Of a stretch of 64,000 nucleotides of DNA, positions 9,001 to 16,140 are shown piece after piece. Source of the stretch: CBDAQD01 sp965275905 (lineage in GTDB: Bacteria; Pseudomonadota; Alphaproteobacteria; Rhizobiales; JAJFHC01). Position 1 is the stretch's first letter, and every line of letters starts with the position of its first letter. A program made the translations under genes and the position numbers. Location of the stretch: contig CBDHYJ010000077.1 of NCBI GenBank assembly GCA_965275905.1, forward strand, positions 62,001-126,000, in the 5' to 3' direction. The notes below the pieces were generated by a model that had not been told where the DNA came from, made no database searches, and saw only the letters and a program-made list of their open reading frames with translations.

Positions 9001-10947
9001 GTCGTTGAGCGCGGCGGCCTGGGCCGTTCGCTCGGCATCGCCCGCATTGATGAACGGTTGTACCGAGCCGTAAACCGGCGACGAACCGAACTTCGACGAC
9101 AGATGATTGTTGATGAGCGTGACCGTCTCGCCGTTGAACTCGAACTGAGCTTCCAGCGGAACCCGTACGCCGACGTCCGGCTCGAAGCCGGGCAGCGCGT
9201 CGAGAGCCTTGACCGAACCCGGAACCAGATCGACCCGGGCATCGTTGTAGAGATAGGCGACGCGGATGTTGCCGCCCGGAACACCGCCCTGGGTGTTATC
9301 GACCGGATCGACGTCGAAGAATGTATATGTCGGACCGCCCGCCGCGGCGATGGCGTCAACGATCGCCTGCAGGGTCGCGTCCGCCGTGACTGTGCCGTCA
9401 TCGGCGGTCCCGCTGTCGTCCTGAACCTCCTGCAGCGCTATAACGTCGGGACCGTTCAGGTTGTTGACGATCTGCTGGGCAAGTTCGGCGATCTGCGCGT
9501 CATCGGCACCTCCGGCCGCCGAAACGTTCAGGATGTTGTATGTGGCAACCGTCATCTGGTCATCGGTGCCGACCAGTTCGGAGGTCTCATCCTCCAGACC
9601 GCCATCGGTTATCGTCAGCGGATCGAGGATCTTCACCTCGAAGTTGCCGAAGCTGTAGTCGACGACGCCGGTGACATCGCCGAGGCCGTCACCGACGTCT
9701 GCGGTGGCGGTAAAGCCGGGCGTCAGGGTCGAGTCGACCTGGAGCTGAATGCGCTCCGGATTGATATCATCTTCGGCAAGCGTGATGCCGCCGCGGTCGT
9801 TCAGGCTTGTGGCGTTGTCACCATCATCTGCAACGACCCAGGTCTCACCGAACCGGTTGGAGGCCGAGACGGCCACCGCGTCCGGGACCGTGACGAGCAT
9901 GCCCTCAAGACTCTCGTAGAAGTCGATGCCGTCGTTTTCCGGATCGAAGGATCCGAACGCATCGTCCTCGACGATCTGGTTCGGGGGCATACGGCCGCCC
10001 TCCCCCAGGATCGTTGCATCAGGCAGCGGCAGACCTGAGCCGGCGGGCGCGACCGTGTCGGCGGAAATCTGAGTGACGGTGAGATCATTCGGACGCGAGG
10101 CAGACACAAACTCGTTGACTGTGCCACTGACGGCCGCGAAATCACCTACCGCAACAGTCGGTGCGGAGTTCGTGAACACGAAGATACCGTCGGACGTGGC
10201 ATCGTCGCCATCGCCGTTCGGGTCCTGCATGTAAAAGCCGTTGCTCTCAAGCACGGTCACAATGCCGGTTGTGATGACCAGCTGACCTTCGAACGGTGAC
10301 CGGTGGCCGGCCCCCTGAATCTGCATGATCGACAGAAGAGTAGGCGTTGGAGGCGGCGGCGCCGTCGTCGAGTTCTCCTCGCCGGGCGTATTCAGTGCCT
10401 CGTTCGCGCCAACCGTTCCGCTGAGCCCCGGCAGCCCCTGACCCTCAAAGTCGTTGCGGACCCAGTCTCCGACCGTGTCGGTATCGGTTCCGTTCGGGAT
10501 ACGCGACGCACCGCCGACCGTGTTGCCGTTGCCGTCGAAGTTGCTGTCGAGCACAACCGGGCTGTAGGTCTGATCACTGCCGCCGCCATCGGTGACCGCA
10601 ACGCTGTCCAGAAGATTCGAGTACGGGGCGGAGTCCGGCGTGCCGTCGTTGTCCGTGTCGAGATCGTCGCCCTGCGCGCCAGTGAAGTTCTCGACCAGAA
10701 GAACGGTCTGCGTGCCGTTTTCCAGCTCATTGCCAAAGAAGCCTGTCGTCCACAGACCATCCGCATTGGTCGTGCCGACCTGGAAGACGTCGTCGATCGT
10801 GCCCGCGCCTGTGCTGTCGCCCTCGATAACGAGAACCCAGAGGTTCGAATAGTCGGTATTTGGGTCGCCGATAATCTCGATGAACTCACTCGCGTCGGTA
10901 CCGTCATGGTTGAAGACGAATTCATTGATTTTGGGCTGGATGGTCAT
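3076..10947 (-). CDS. Giant secreted RTX phosphoesterase: ExeM-type nuclease + PhoX-type phosphatase + 5'-nucleotidase-type module
   Basis: A 2623-residue protein started at MTIQPKINEF (ATG 10947, AGGA upstream); no signal peptide, as expected for type I cargo. Domains in order: N-terminal part and OB-like segment of ExeM/NucH nucleases (1-330); endonuclease/exonuclease/phosphatase domain (about 465-770) with TYNILN, ALQEVQD, NNHLSSK, GDLND and SDHEP; first piece of a choice-of-anchor I beta-propeller (778-870); PhoX/DUF839 phosphatase (about 900-1370, with VNHEQ and FDRFCSA); rest of the propeller (1375-1775); metallophosphoesterase and 5'-nucleotidase C-terminal domains (1782-2400, with LSAGDN, ALGNHEFD, NLGNITAD, IKNGGGIR); Asp/Gly-rich RTX nonapeptides (2475-2545) and a secretion tail. 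I infer it releases phosphate from extracellular DNA, phosphoesters and nucleotides. A candidate PHO-box array is upstream and its exporter downstream. Confidence 0.93.
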   Translation of the reverse strand: MTIQPKINEFVFNHDGTDASEFIEIIGDPNTDYSNLWVLVIEGDSTGAGTIDDVFQVGTTNADGLWTTGFFGNELENGTQTVLLVENFTGAQGDDLDTDNDGTPDSAPYSNLLDSVAVTDGGGSDQTYSPVVLDSNFDGNGNTVGGASRIPNGTDTDTVGDWVRNDFEGQGLPGLSGTVGANEALNTPGEENSTTAPPPPTPTLLSIMQIQGAGHRSPFEGQLVITTGIVTVLESNGFYMQDPNGDGDDATSDGIFVFTNSAPTVAVGDFAAVSGTVNEFVSASRPNDLTVTQISADTVAPAGSGLPLPDATILGEGGRMPPNQIVEDDAFGSFDPENDGIDFYESLEGMLVTVPDAVAVSASNRFGETWVVADDGDNATSLNDRGGITLAEDDINPERIQLQVDSTLTPGFTATADVGDGLGDVTGVVDYSFGNFEVKILDPLTITDGGLEDETSELVGTDDQMTVATYNILNVSAAGGADDAQIAELAQQIVNNLNGPDVIALQEVQDDSGTADDGTVTADATLQAIVDAIAAAGGPTYTFFDVDPVDNTQGGVPGGNIRVAYLYNDARVDLVPGSVKALDALPGFEPDVGVRVPLEAQFEFNGETVTLINNHLSSKFGSSPVYGSVQPFINAGDAERTAQAAALNDYVDALVDADPDAKVVVLGDLNDFEFSDPIRTLKGTGSDQVLFNQIDTVPASEDGYTFNFEGNSQVLDHIMVTDALRDRVEFDIVHQNVDFGDAGSSNPAVVGEAASDHEPLLARIDFSDIEAPPEANDMVAIRKLATIDTGLGEDGAETVAFDEGTDQLFVTNAGDKSFDIIDISDPETPVDVKRVDVSDLGTPTQVASKNGVIAVSIETEVNPADFDPMLIGENGFQAHQILTIGETLTETTGALNGNTAGDYQPVGILDGIGGYELDENTVRIFVNHEQSDGNGSPYEVNGLELQGARISYFDIDKATLSIVDGGVAFNQIIDRAGNPVESVDQLDNGAHGFDRFCSAALFEAGQFDGRGLVDRIFFAGEETSTDFGSPHGGAEWALDVATGTLYDVPAMGRGTWENVTEVDTGVEDKVAFVMGDDKEGAPLYLYVGNKDMTEGAGFLERNGLADGQMYVWVPNKGEEDPSDFNTSGKIKGKWEPIEVQNLSMAGQPGYDEFGYKDDTTLRNEAIINFGAFQFSRPEDVSTNPEDGQQLVFASTGRGGFAEDADEVGTLYTIDLKFNNKGVPKNAKVEILYDGDADPFQQLRSPDNLDWADDGFIYVQEDRANSGLFGDDAANVNEASILRIDPETGFVTRVAEIDRSAVPPGQFDTDPDDVGDWESSGILDVSELFGYEGGSLFIATVQAHSVRGGVIGTSDDLREGGQLLFLTAPGVDAEVGQAGFGAGREYPNVGDGLVAFFDANGNIISTVDVGNLPDNLAFTPDGMKIVVANEGEAPDGSLFDPEGSVSIIDISNGVANATVQTVDFTGLDGMEQELREQGVRLFDGKSVSEDVEPEYVAISPDGTQAFVTLQEANSVAIIDIETATLVGIKSLGAKDHSLPGNLLDPSDRDGENDLDKAPVYGLYMPDQIASFVINGETYYITANEGDARDEDVRIKDLDLDPTAYPDAEFLQQDEELGRLQASSIDGDTDGDGDIDQLFVYGARSFSIWDDSGEQVFDSGDEFARILFDVLTPDQLDSLDGRSDNKGAEPEGVTTGMVGEDVYAFIGLERANGVMVYKISDPTAPEFVKFLQTDGDVGPEGMTFIPADESPNGEALLAVANEVSGTTTLYEITEDNGSSGPDTFKLQILHASDLEGGVNAIGRAANFAAIVDFLEDTHENSITLSAGDNYIPGPFFSASDDRATFRDGDVFNDFYNDFFDLPGTVGEIYEGLREGGGRVDISIMNAIGFDASALGNHEFDLGTAQLESIIAPDFRGAGLADDRWVGAQFPYLSANLDFSGDDDLSGLFTPDILPSTDFVTGPEQSLAGASVPKIAPATVVEEGGERIGIVGATTPLLASISSPGGVTTIGPNTNDMAALAAVLQPVIDALINDGINKIVLVSHLQQIALETELAGLLSGVDVIIAGGSDTLLADSEDVARGLNPGDTPDDDYPVNATDANGDPVVIVSTDGEYSYVGRLVVEFDADGKIILDDGGNATDEDVSGAFATTTEQVEALYGDDDPFAEGTKGAKVQGLVGAVEGVVNAQDGNTFGLTDVFLDGRRSEVRTEETNLGNITADANLAAAQQHDSTVMVSIKNGGGIRAPIGETDGAGNLLPPQFNPISGKLEGQVSQLDISNALRFNNGLTLITLTAAQLKEVLEHAVAATALGATPGQFAQVGGIKFSFDASQTARTFDANTNAQVTAGERVQNVVIETDSGPVVVIENGEVVPDAPAEIRVVTLDFLAGGGDNYPFNFFASQDPTFANVVNLEDVLPAGGAATFAAAGSEQDALAEYLTANFAVTPFNEAETDPSGDERVQNLAFRDDTVLDGTEEPEPIIGDGGRNTLVGTEEADIIFGLGNRDTLIGLAGDDELNGGNGRDTILGGEGEDEIDGGRGRDNLFGGEDADTFILGPDSGRDTIFDFNPGEDMLSLQGTSFADVDEVLDATEEFGAGVRIDLSDVTNARVTILGIDKDDLSDANISLVV

Positions 10948-11275
10948 CTGTTCGCTTTCCTGTTGATCTCGCGTTTGACGCGACCCGGCAGACGCCGGGC
11001 ACAATTGGAGCGTTCGGAGAAACGCTGTTTCTCCGGCGCCGTTGCCTCGACTGGAAGTGAGGTTCCCCCCTGTGTGAACTGGTGTGCCGCTTGGCCTAAC
11101 GGAGCGGACGGTGACGCCGCTTCATGTCACTCCGATTACAGAATGACGTCAGTCTGTTGTAATCGGACTCGATCCCGTCAGGCGGCACGGCCATTCACGA
11201 TCCGGAGAAATGAACACCGTACTGAATAATAAATCTTTATGCAGTATACGGATTAAATTCCTTCTGCGCCTCCGA
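10948..11275. other. Intergenic region with RTX gene promoter
   Basis: These 328 bases separate the start of the RTX phosphoesterase gene from the stop of the LysR gene, both on the minus strand. No credible gene is seen. The region holds the candidate PHO-box array (11124-11152) and an overlapping inverted repeat, TCCGATTACA (11131-11140) against TGTAATCGGA (11158-11167), with an inner TGACGTCA palindrome at 11144-11151. The stretch closest to the LysR stop is AT-rich. Confidence 0.6.
11124..11152 (-). promoter_or_regulatory. Candidate PHO-box array upstream of RTX phosphoesterase
   Basis: Read on the minus strand there are three 7-base units at an exact 11-base period: CTGACGT, CTGTAAT and GTGACAT, separated by 4-base spacers CATT and CGGA. 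They match the PhoB half-site CTGTCAT at 5, 6 and 5 of 7 positions. PhoB binds tandem direct repeats of this form with 4-base spacers. The array lies about 176 bases upstream of the start codon of a protein made of phosphatase domains, which is why I favour it. It overlaps the arms of an inverted repeat, so another regulator could be the true ligand. Confidence 0.5.
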
Positions 11276-12169
11276 TCAGTTGACCGCCGCCTTCAGGAAA
11301 TCAATGAACACCCGAACCTTCGAAGGCAGGTAGGCGCGGCTCGGATAGAGCAGCCAGACACCGGTATCGAAATCGGTGGCCGTGACGTCATGATCCGGGA
11401 ACAGGTCGACCAGATCCCCTCTCGCGATCGCATCGTCCGCCGTCCAGTTGGCGAGAAGCGCCGGCCCTTCATCCGCGACCGCCAACTGGAACAGCGCCAT
11501 CGCGTTCGAGGCGACAACCTTGCCGCTGACCGGGATTTCGAAGACGTCCTCGCCGGCCGGCCGAAACAGCCAGCGGCTCCGGAAGCCGGCGAACGGAAAC
11601 AGAAGGCAATCGACCCGCGACAGGTCCTGCGGCCGTTCGATCGGACCGTGCCGCTTCAGGAAGCCGGGACCGGCGCAGACACGGTATCTGGTATCGGCCA
11701 GCTTTGCCGTGATCGCGTCAATCTCCGGTCGCATTCCGAGTCTGATGGCAAGGTCGAGCCTGTCGACGACCGGGTCGAGAATGGAATCGGAAAGGACCAG
11801 ATCAAGCCCGAGATCGGGGTACTGTCTCCGGAATGCCGGCAACAAGGGAACAAGGACTGCCTGGCCGTAGGAAACGGAAGCCGTGATGCGAAGGGTGCCC
11901 GTCGGCTCCCGTGCGACATCGCGCGCGACGGCCACTGCCCGGGCGGCCTCTTCGACGAGGGGCGCAATCCGCTGGACGTAGATATCCCCCGCTTCCGTCA
12001 GGGAGAGAGAGCGGGTCGTTCTTTGAAACAGACGGAAACCGAGCCGGTCCTCCAGGGCGGCGATCGTCCTCGAAATCGAAGACGGATCAACGTCTCGGCG
12101 CCGGGCCGCTTCCGCGAAGCTGCCGGACTGGGCCACCTCAACAAGAACCGAAAGCGCTTGAAGTTCCAT
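11276..12169 (-). CDS. LysR-family transcriptional regulator
   Basis: A 297-residue protein with the N-terminal winged helix-turn-helix of LysR regulators (residues 1-60: LQALSVLVEVAQSGSFAEAA, then SSISRTIAALEDRLGFRLFQRTTR), followed by a periplasmic-binding-protein-like effector domain (about 90-297). It belongs to the CrgA/DsdC-like group whose members often control a divergent oxidoreductase. It is divergent from the SDR gene at 12292, with palindromes between them, so it most likely controls that gene and itself. The inducer is unknown. Confidence 0.95.
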   Translation of the reverse strand: MELQALSVLVEVAQSGSFAEAARRRDVDPSSISRTIAALEDRLGFRLFQRTTRSLSLTEAGDIYVQRIAPLVEEAARAVAVARDVAREPTGTLRITASVSYGQAVLVPLLPAFRRQYPDLGLDLVLSDSILDPVVDRLDLAIRLGMRPEIDAITAKLADTRYRVCAGPGFLKRHGPIERPQDLSRVDCLLFPFAGFRSRWLFRPAGEDVFEIPVSGKVVASNAMALFQLAVADEGPALLANWTADDAIARGDLVDLFPDHDVTATDFDTGVWLLYPSRAYLPSKVRVFIDFLKAAVN

Positions 12170-12175
12170 TCGTGC

Positions 12176-12227
12176 ATATTACGCATTAATATCATGATTG
12201 TAAGCCTCTGTTTCGCAGATCAATCAT
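12176..12227. promoter_or_regulatory. Operator region between LysR and SDR genes
   Basis: A perfect inverted repeat ATATTA-N5-TAATAT sits at 12176-12192, only six bases upstream of the LysR start codon. A second pair, ATGATTG (12194-12200) and CAATCAT (12221-12227), is 20 bases apart. LysR proteins bind T-N11-A type dyads in divergent promoters, and the first site would let the protein repress its own gene. Which dyad is the activation site is not decidable by reading. Confidence 0.55.
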
Positions 12228-12291
12228 CAATTATGGAGTCTCAATCGTTTGCGCTATCACAAGTTTCAAGCAGATCAGGAAAGGAAGACGG

Positions 12292-13059
12292 ATGACGTCG
12301 GAACTCGTCGGAAAAGCAGCGGTGATCACGGGAGCAAGCCGCGGAATCGGAGCCGCCACGGCGAAGCACCTGGCCGAGCACGGCGTCTCGGTCGTCCTGG
12401 CGGCCAGAACATTCAGGGACATCGAGACTGTTTCGACCGACATCAAACGCGCGGGAGGCGTTGCGGAGACCATTGCCTGTGACGTCAGCCGGTATGGCGA
12501 CGTCCACGCCGCGATCGAAAAATGCCGCTCGGCTTTCGGAAGACTCGACATCCTCGTCAACAATGCCGGCATCATCGACCCGATCGCGCGCATCACGGAC
12601 TCGGACCCGGACGCATGGAACCGCGTCGTCGACGTCAATCTCAGAGGTGTCTATCACGGGCTTCGGGCAGCGCTGCCGATCATGCAGGCGCAGGGCTCGG
12701 GAACAATCGTCAACATCAGTTCCGGTGCGGCGACCGGTGCACTGGAGGGATGGAGCCACTACTGCGCAACCAAGGCGGCGGTGCTCTCTCTTACAAAGTG
12801 TGCTCACAAGGAATACGCCGAACACGGTGTCCGCGTGGTGGGGCTGAGCCCGGGAACCGTGGCGACAGACATGCAGACATCCATCAGGGACTCCGGCATC
12901 AATCCGGTGAGTCAACTGGATGCGTCGGCGCATATCACAACCGACTGGGCAGCCCGCGCGGTCGCGTGGCTCTGCACGGCAGAGGCGGCAGACGTGGCGG
13001 GTGACGACTTCTCGATCAAGACCGACGAAGGCCGCAGGCGCGCCGGCCTGATGGCCTGA
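12292..13059 (+). CDS. Short-chain dehydrogenase/reductase (SDR)
   Basis: A 255-residue classical SDR: the cofactor motif TGASRGIG (residues 13-20), NNAG near residue 90, the catalytic Ser in the NISSGAA strand and the YxxxK pair in HYCATKAA. These show an NAD(P)-dependent oxidoreductase of the Rossmann fold. The start follows a strong GGAAAGGAAG ribosome site. It is divergent from a LysR gene and stands alone in its transcription unit. Substrate is not predictable; FabG-like alcohols/ketones are typical for the family. Confidence 0.95.
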   Translation: MTSELVGKAAVITGASRGIGAATAKHLAEHGVSVVLAARTFRDIETVSTDIKRAGGVAETIACDVSRYGDVHAAIEKCRSAFGRLDILVNNAGIIDPIARITDSDPDAWNRVVDVNLRGVYHGLRAALPIMQAQGSGTIVNISSGAATGALEGWSHYCATKAAVLSLTKCAHKEYAEHGVRVVGLSPGTVATDMQTSIRDSGINPVSQLDASAHITTDWAARAVAWLCTAEAADVAGDDFSIKTDEGRRRAGLMA

Positions 13060-13157
13060 AATGGGATCCGGTGGGCGTCACCATACCGTAGGCAAGACCG
13101 GGCGATTTATGCGAGTATGAAAGTCACTTCCCGTCGAAGCGTGCGAAGGGCGGAGGT

Positions 13158-14732
13158 ATGAGAGCAACATCGCAGAGACAGCTCGCAGCAACCCTGCAGC
13201 CAACGGTTCCTCCGGCCCTTCAGTCCATTCCGCGCGCCATAGTTGGCCAGGCAAGCAATCAAACCGCACTTCATCGAGAGACCGTTCCTGGCGGCCTGAA
13301 CAACCCGCTTGAACGCGAAGCCGAGTCGGCAGCCGACGCAGTGGACGCAGGCGGTATCGCAGGTCCGCTCACACCCATTTCTCGGGCATCCCGAGGAATG
13401 TCGCCGGCATGTGCACTCGATCCCGGCCAAGATACAGGAAGTTACCCGGGGCATGCGCAGGCTGCCAATGAAATGAGTATCGCAAACGCCGCGATTGCCG
13501 GCGGCGGATCGCCACTGACCGCGGATCAGCGTTCATACTTCGAACCTCGCTTCGAGCGCGACCTGAGTGACGTGCGCATCCATACGAATTCCGCAGCAAA
13601 TGCCGCAGCGGCAGCGCTGAGTGCGCGGGCGTTTACTCTCGGACCGCACATCGCATTCGGCTCGGGACAGTTCAGACCGCAGTCGGCCGATGGCCGTCAC
13701 CTGCTGGCCCACGAGCTGGCACACACGATCCAACAGACCGGTGCACCGAGCAGCCCCGCTCTGATTCAACGGCAATTCGCAGAAATCGACCTGGAGGAAC
13801 CGACGCCCGAGCGTGCACGTGAGCTGCGCGAGCAAGGAATCGAATTGCCAACGGCGTCTGCCGCGGCATCCGATCCGCGCATGCGCAGCGATTACATCGA
13901 GAACCGAACCCGCGCTGTGACATGGGGGCTGCCTATCGGTCTGAGCACGGGGGGCTATCTGCTCGATGTAGAGGGCATTGAGTTTCCCGTGGTCCTGCCG
14001 GAAAGCCACGTGCGTCTGCAGCCGGGAGACGCCGTAAGATCCGGTGCCATTAACAATGCGATCTATGATGATTTCGGCGACGCGACAACTGCAGTGAGGC
14101 TCAACACGCTGCCGCTTGCAGAGCCTTACGCGTACTACCGCGGTGCAGGCGGACCGATCGTCGCGCCCACATTGTTCACACCGGAAACAACGCCGCAAAT
14201 CTGCTCCACGATCCGCGATGTCCTGGACGAGGTGTCGGCGCGAGTGACCGGCGAACTGATCGGTGTCGGCGTAGTCATTGCCGGCAGTATGCTGGTCAGA
14301 GTCGCAATCGGCGCCTTTCGGTGGTTGCGCGGCCGCACCACGCGGGTGCCGGTTAACTTCACTCTGGCGTCCAACCGTGTGTGGCGTTACGAGGGCCGCG
14401 ATATTGTCGTCGTGAACACCTCGCAAGGACCTCAGGCCTTCTACAGACGCACTGGCTTGGGTTCCGGCGGACGCCAACATGCTGGCGCACAACGCGGCGA
14501 ATGGGTGCCTTTCGACGGATTCGGCCCGGGCGGGCACTTCGAAAAAGGGCGGTTCACCGGCATGCCCGACACCGATCCGTTGTATCGATACGGCACCGAA
14601 GAATTCCGTCAGATTTCTCAGTGGCTTTCGAGTCAGAATCTTCCCCGTGGTCAAGACGTGGGTGATCTCTTCGGCATCATTCAAAGCGCTCTGCAGGACC
14701 TCGGTGTGCATCTCCGCTTTCCGGATCTCTAG
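13158..14732 (+). CDS. Orphan eCIS-core (DUF4157) metallopeptidase-like protein with unassigned C-terminal domain
   Basis: A 524-residue protein. Residues about 118-195 match the eCIS core/DUF4157 domain: LTADQRSYFEPRFERDLSDVRIH, then AFTLGPHIAFGSGQF and the zinc-peptidase-like HELAHTIQQ (HELAH at 185-189). This domain marks cargo or accessory proteins of extracellular contractile injection systems and some polymorphic toxins. The N-terminus is low-complexity, Ala/Pro/Gln-rich. A hydrophobic segment lies at about 366-390, followed by a C-terminal domain (400-524) that I do not recognise. No sheath, tube, baseplate or AAA ATPase genes of an eCIS are in the window, so it is an orphan here. GAAGGG lies seven bases before the ATG. 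A toxin role for the C-terminus is only a guess. Confidence 0.85.
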   Translation: MRATSQRQLAATLQPTVPPALQSIPRAIVGQASNQTALHRETVPGGLNNPLEREAESAADAVDAGGIAGPLTPISRASRGMSPACALDPGQDTGSYPGHAQAANEMSIANAAIAGGGSPLTADQRSYFEPRFERDLSDVRIHTNSAANAAAAALSARAFTLGPHIAFGSGQFRPQSADGRHLLAHELAHTIQQTGAPSSPALIQRQFAEIDLEEPTPERARELREQGIELPTASAAASDPRMRSDYIENRTRAVTWGLPIGLSTGGYLLDVEGIEFPVVLPESHVRLQPGDAVRSGAINNAIYDDFGDATTAVRLNTLPLAEPYAYYRGAGGPIVAPTLFTPETTPQICSTIRDVLDEVSARVTGELIGVGVVIAGSMLVRVAIGAFRWLRGRTTRVPVNFTLASNRVWRYEGRDIVVVNTSQGPQAFYRRTGLGSGGRQHAGAQRGEWVPFDGFGPGGHFEKGRFTGMPDTDPLYRYGTEEFRQISQWLSSQNLPRGQDVGDLFGIIQSALQDLGVHLRFPDL

Positions 14733-14855
14733 TCTCGATGCCCGCGCCAGCCGTGCACTGCAATTGATCCCCCTGCGCCCTGTGACAGGCCACATTCCTG
14801 TGCTAGCGTCCCCGGCTTGACACAGACCGCGAATTGCAATGCACGAGGATACAGG

Positions 14856-16028
14856 ATGCCCACAATCAATCGTTTCGCCGACCTACAGGACGAGATCACG
14901 GAGTGGCGGCGTGACATCCACGCCAATCCCGAATTGCTGTTCGATGTCCACCGCACGGCGGGTCTGGTCGAAGAGAAACTGAGGGACTTCGGTGTCGACG
15001 AGGTGGTGACGGGCATAGGCCGCACGGGCGTTGTCGGCGTGATCAGGGGCAAGGAGAACGGAAGCGGCAAGGTCATCGGCCTGCGGGCGGACATGGATGC
15101 CCTGCCGATCCAGGAAATCCGGGATCTGCCGCACAAGTCGACTGTCGAAGGCAAGATGCACGCCTGCGGGCACGACGGTCATACGGCCATGCTGCTCGGC
15201 GCCGCGAAGTACCTTGCCGAGACGCGCAATTTCGACGGCACCGCGATTGTCATTTTTCAGCCGGCAGAGGAAGGCGGCGGCGGCGGCCGGGAAATGGTCG
15301 AAGACGGCATGATGGACAAATTCGGAGTCGAACAGGTCTACGGGATGCATAACATGCCCGGTCTGCCGGTCGGCCGTTTCGCAATCCGTCCGGGCGCCCT
15401 GATGGCCTCCGCCGACTTCTTCAGCGTACACATCGAGGGGCTCGGCGGACACGCGGCGCGCCCTCACGGTTGCAACGATCCGGCGATCATCGTCAGTCAG
15501 ATCGTGCAGTCGTTCCAGTCGATCGTTTCCCGCAATGCGGACCCGATCGAGAGTCTGGTCATTTCGGTGACCCAGATCCATATGGGCGACACCAACAACG
15601 TCATCCCGCAGACCGCGTTCATGGACGGTACGGTGCGGGCGCTTAAGCCCGAGGTTCGCGAACTGGCCGAAAAGAGAATGACGGCAATCTGCCAGCACAT
15701 CGGCCTTGCCAACGACGCCCGGGTGGAGATCGACTACAAGCGGTTTTATCCGGTGACAGAGAACCATCCGCAGGAAACCACTTTCGCCGCCGGCGTCGCC
15801 CGCCAGATCGTCGGCGACGGCAATGTCGACGACAACGCACCCCCGGTAATGGGCGGTGAGGATTTCTCCTACATGCTGAATGCCAGGCCCGGTGCATTCA
15901 TGTTCGTCGGTCAGGGCGACACTGCCGGTCTTCACCACCCGGAATACGACTTCAACGACGAGATCATACCCATCGGCTGTTCCTATTGGGTGAAACTGGT
16001 CGAAACCGCGATGCCGGCGGCAAACTGA
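14856..16028 (+). CDS. M20-family amidohydrolase (HipO/aminoacylase type)
   Basis: A 390-residue zinc-dependent hydrolase of the M20D group, which cleaves N-acyl amino acids or related amides. The metal site HACGHDGH lies at residues 102-109, the Glu pair PAEEGGGG near 137, and the dimerisation/inhibitor region GLGGHAARPHGCNDP in the middle; the C-terminal MGGEDFSYM and Gly-rich HHPEYDFND segment complete the fold. I chose ATG 14856 (MPTINRFADL) because GAGGAT precedes it at proper spacing and length then equals the family norm; the longer frame starts at 14817 without support. It heads a run of same-strand genes for amide hydrolysis and peptide import. Exact substrate unknown. Confidence 0.93.
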   Translation: MPTINRFADLQDEITEWRRDIHANPELLFDVHRTAGLVEEKLRDFGVDEVVTGIGRTGVVGVIRGKENGSGKVIGLRADMDALPIQEIRDLPHKSTVEGKMHACGHDGHTAMLLGAAKYLAETRNFDGTAIVIFQPAEEGGGGGREMVEDGMMDKFGVEQVYGMHNMPGLPVGRFAIRPGALMASADFFSVHIEGLGGHAARPHGCNDPAIIVSQIVQSFQSIVSRNADPIESLVISVTQIHMGDTNNVIPQTAFMDGTVRALKPEVRELAEKRMTAICQHIGLANDARVEIDYKRFYPVTENHPQETTFAAGVARQIVGDGNVDDNAPPVMGGEDFSYMLNARPGAFMFVGQGDTAGLHHPEYDFNDEIIPIGCSYWVKLVETAMPAAN

Positions 16029-16140
16029 TTTTCATGCGGCAACATTGTTGCTTGCCCTTAACGCCTGCCGCTGCGATGCTCTCGCCACCTGAATCAAGAG
16101 GCCGCGATGCTGGCAAGCGGTCCGACTGGGGGTATGAACG

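Noticed and set aside
4051..10038. Several long plus-strand open frames opposite the RTX gene
   Set aside because: They mirror the Asp/Gly-rich coding strand, have no domain and no ribosome site; the minus-strand protein has clear catalytic motifs.
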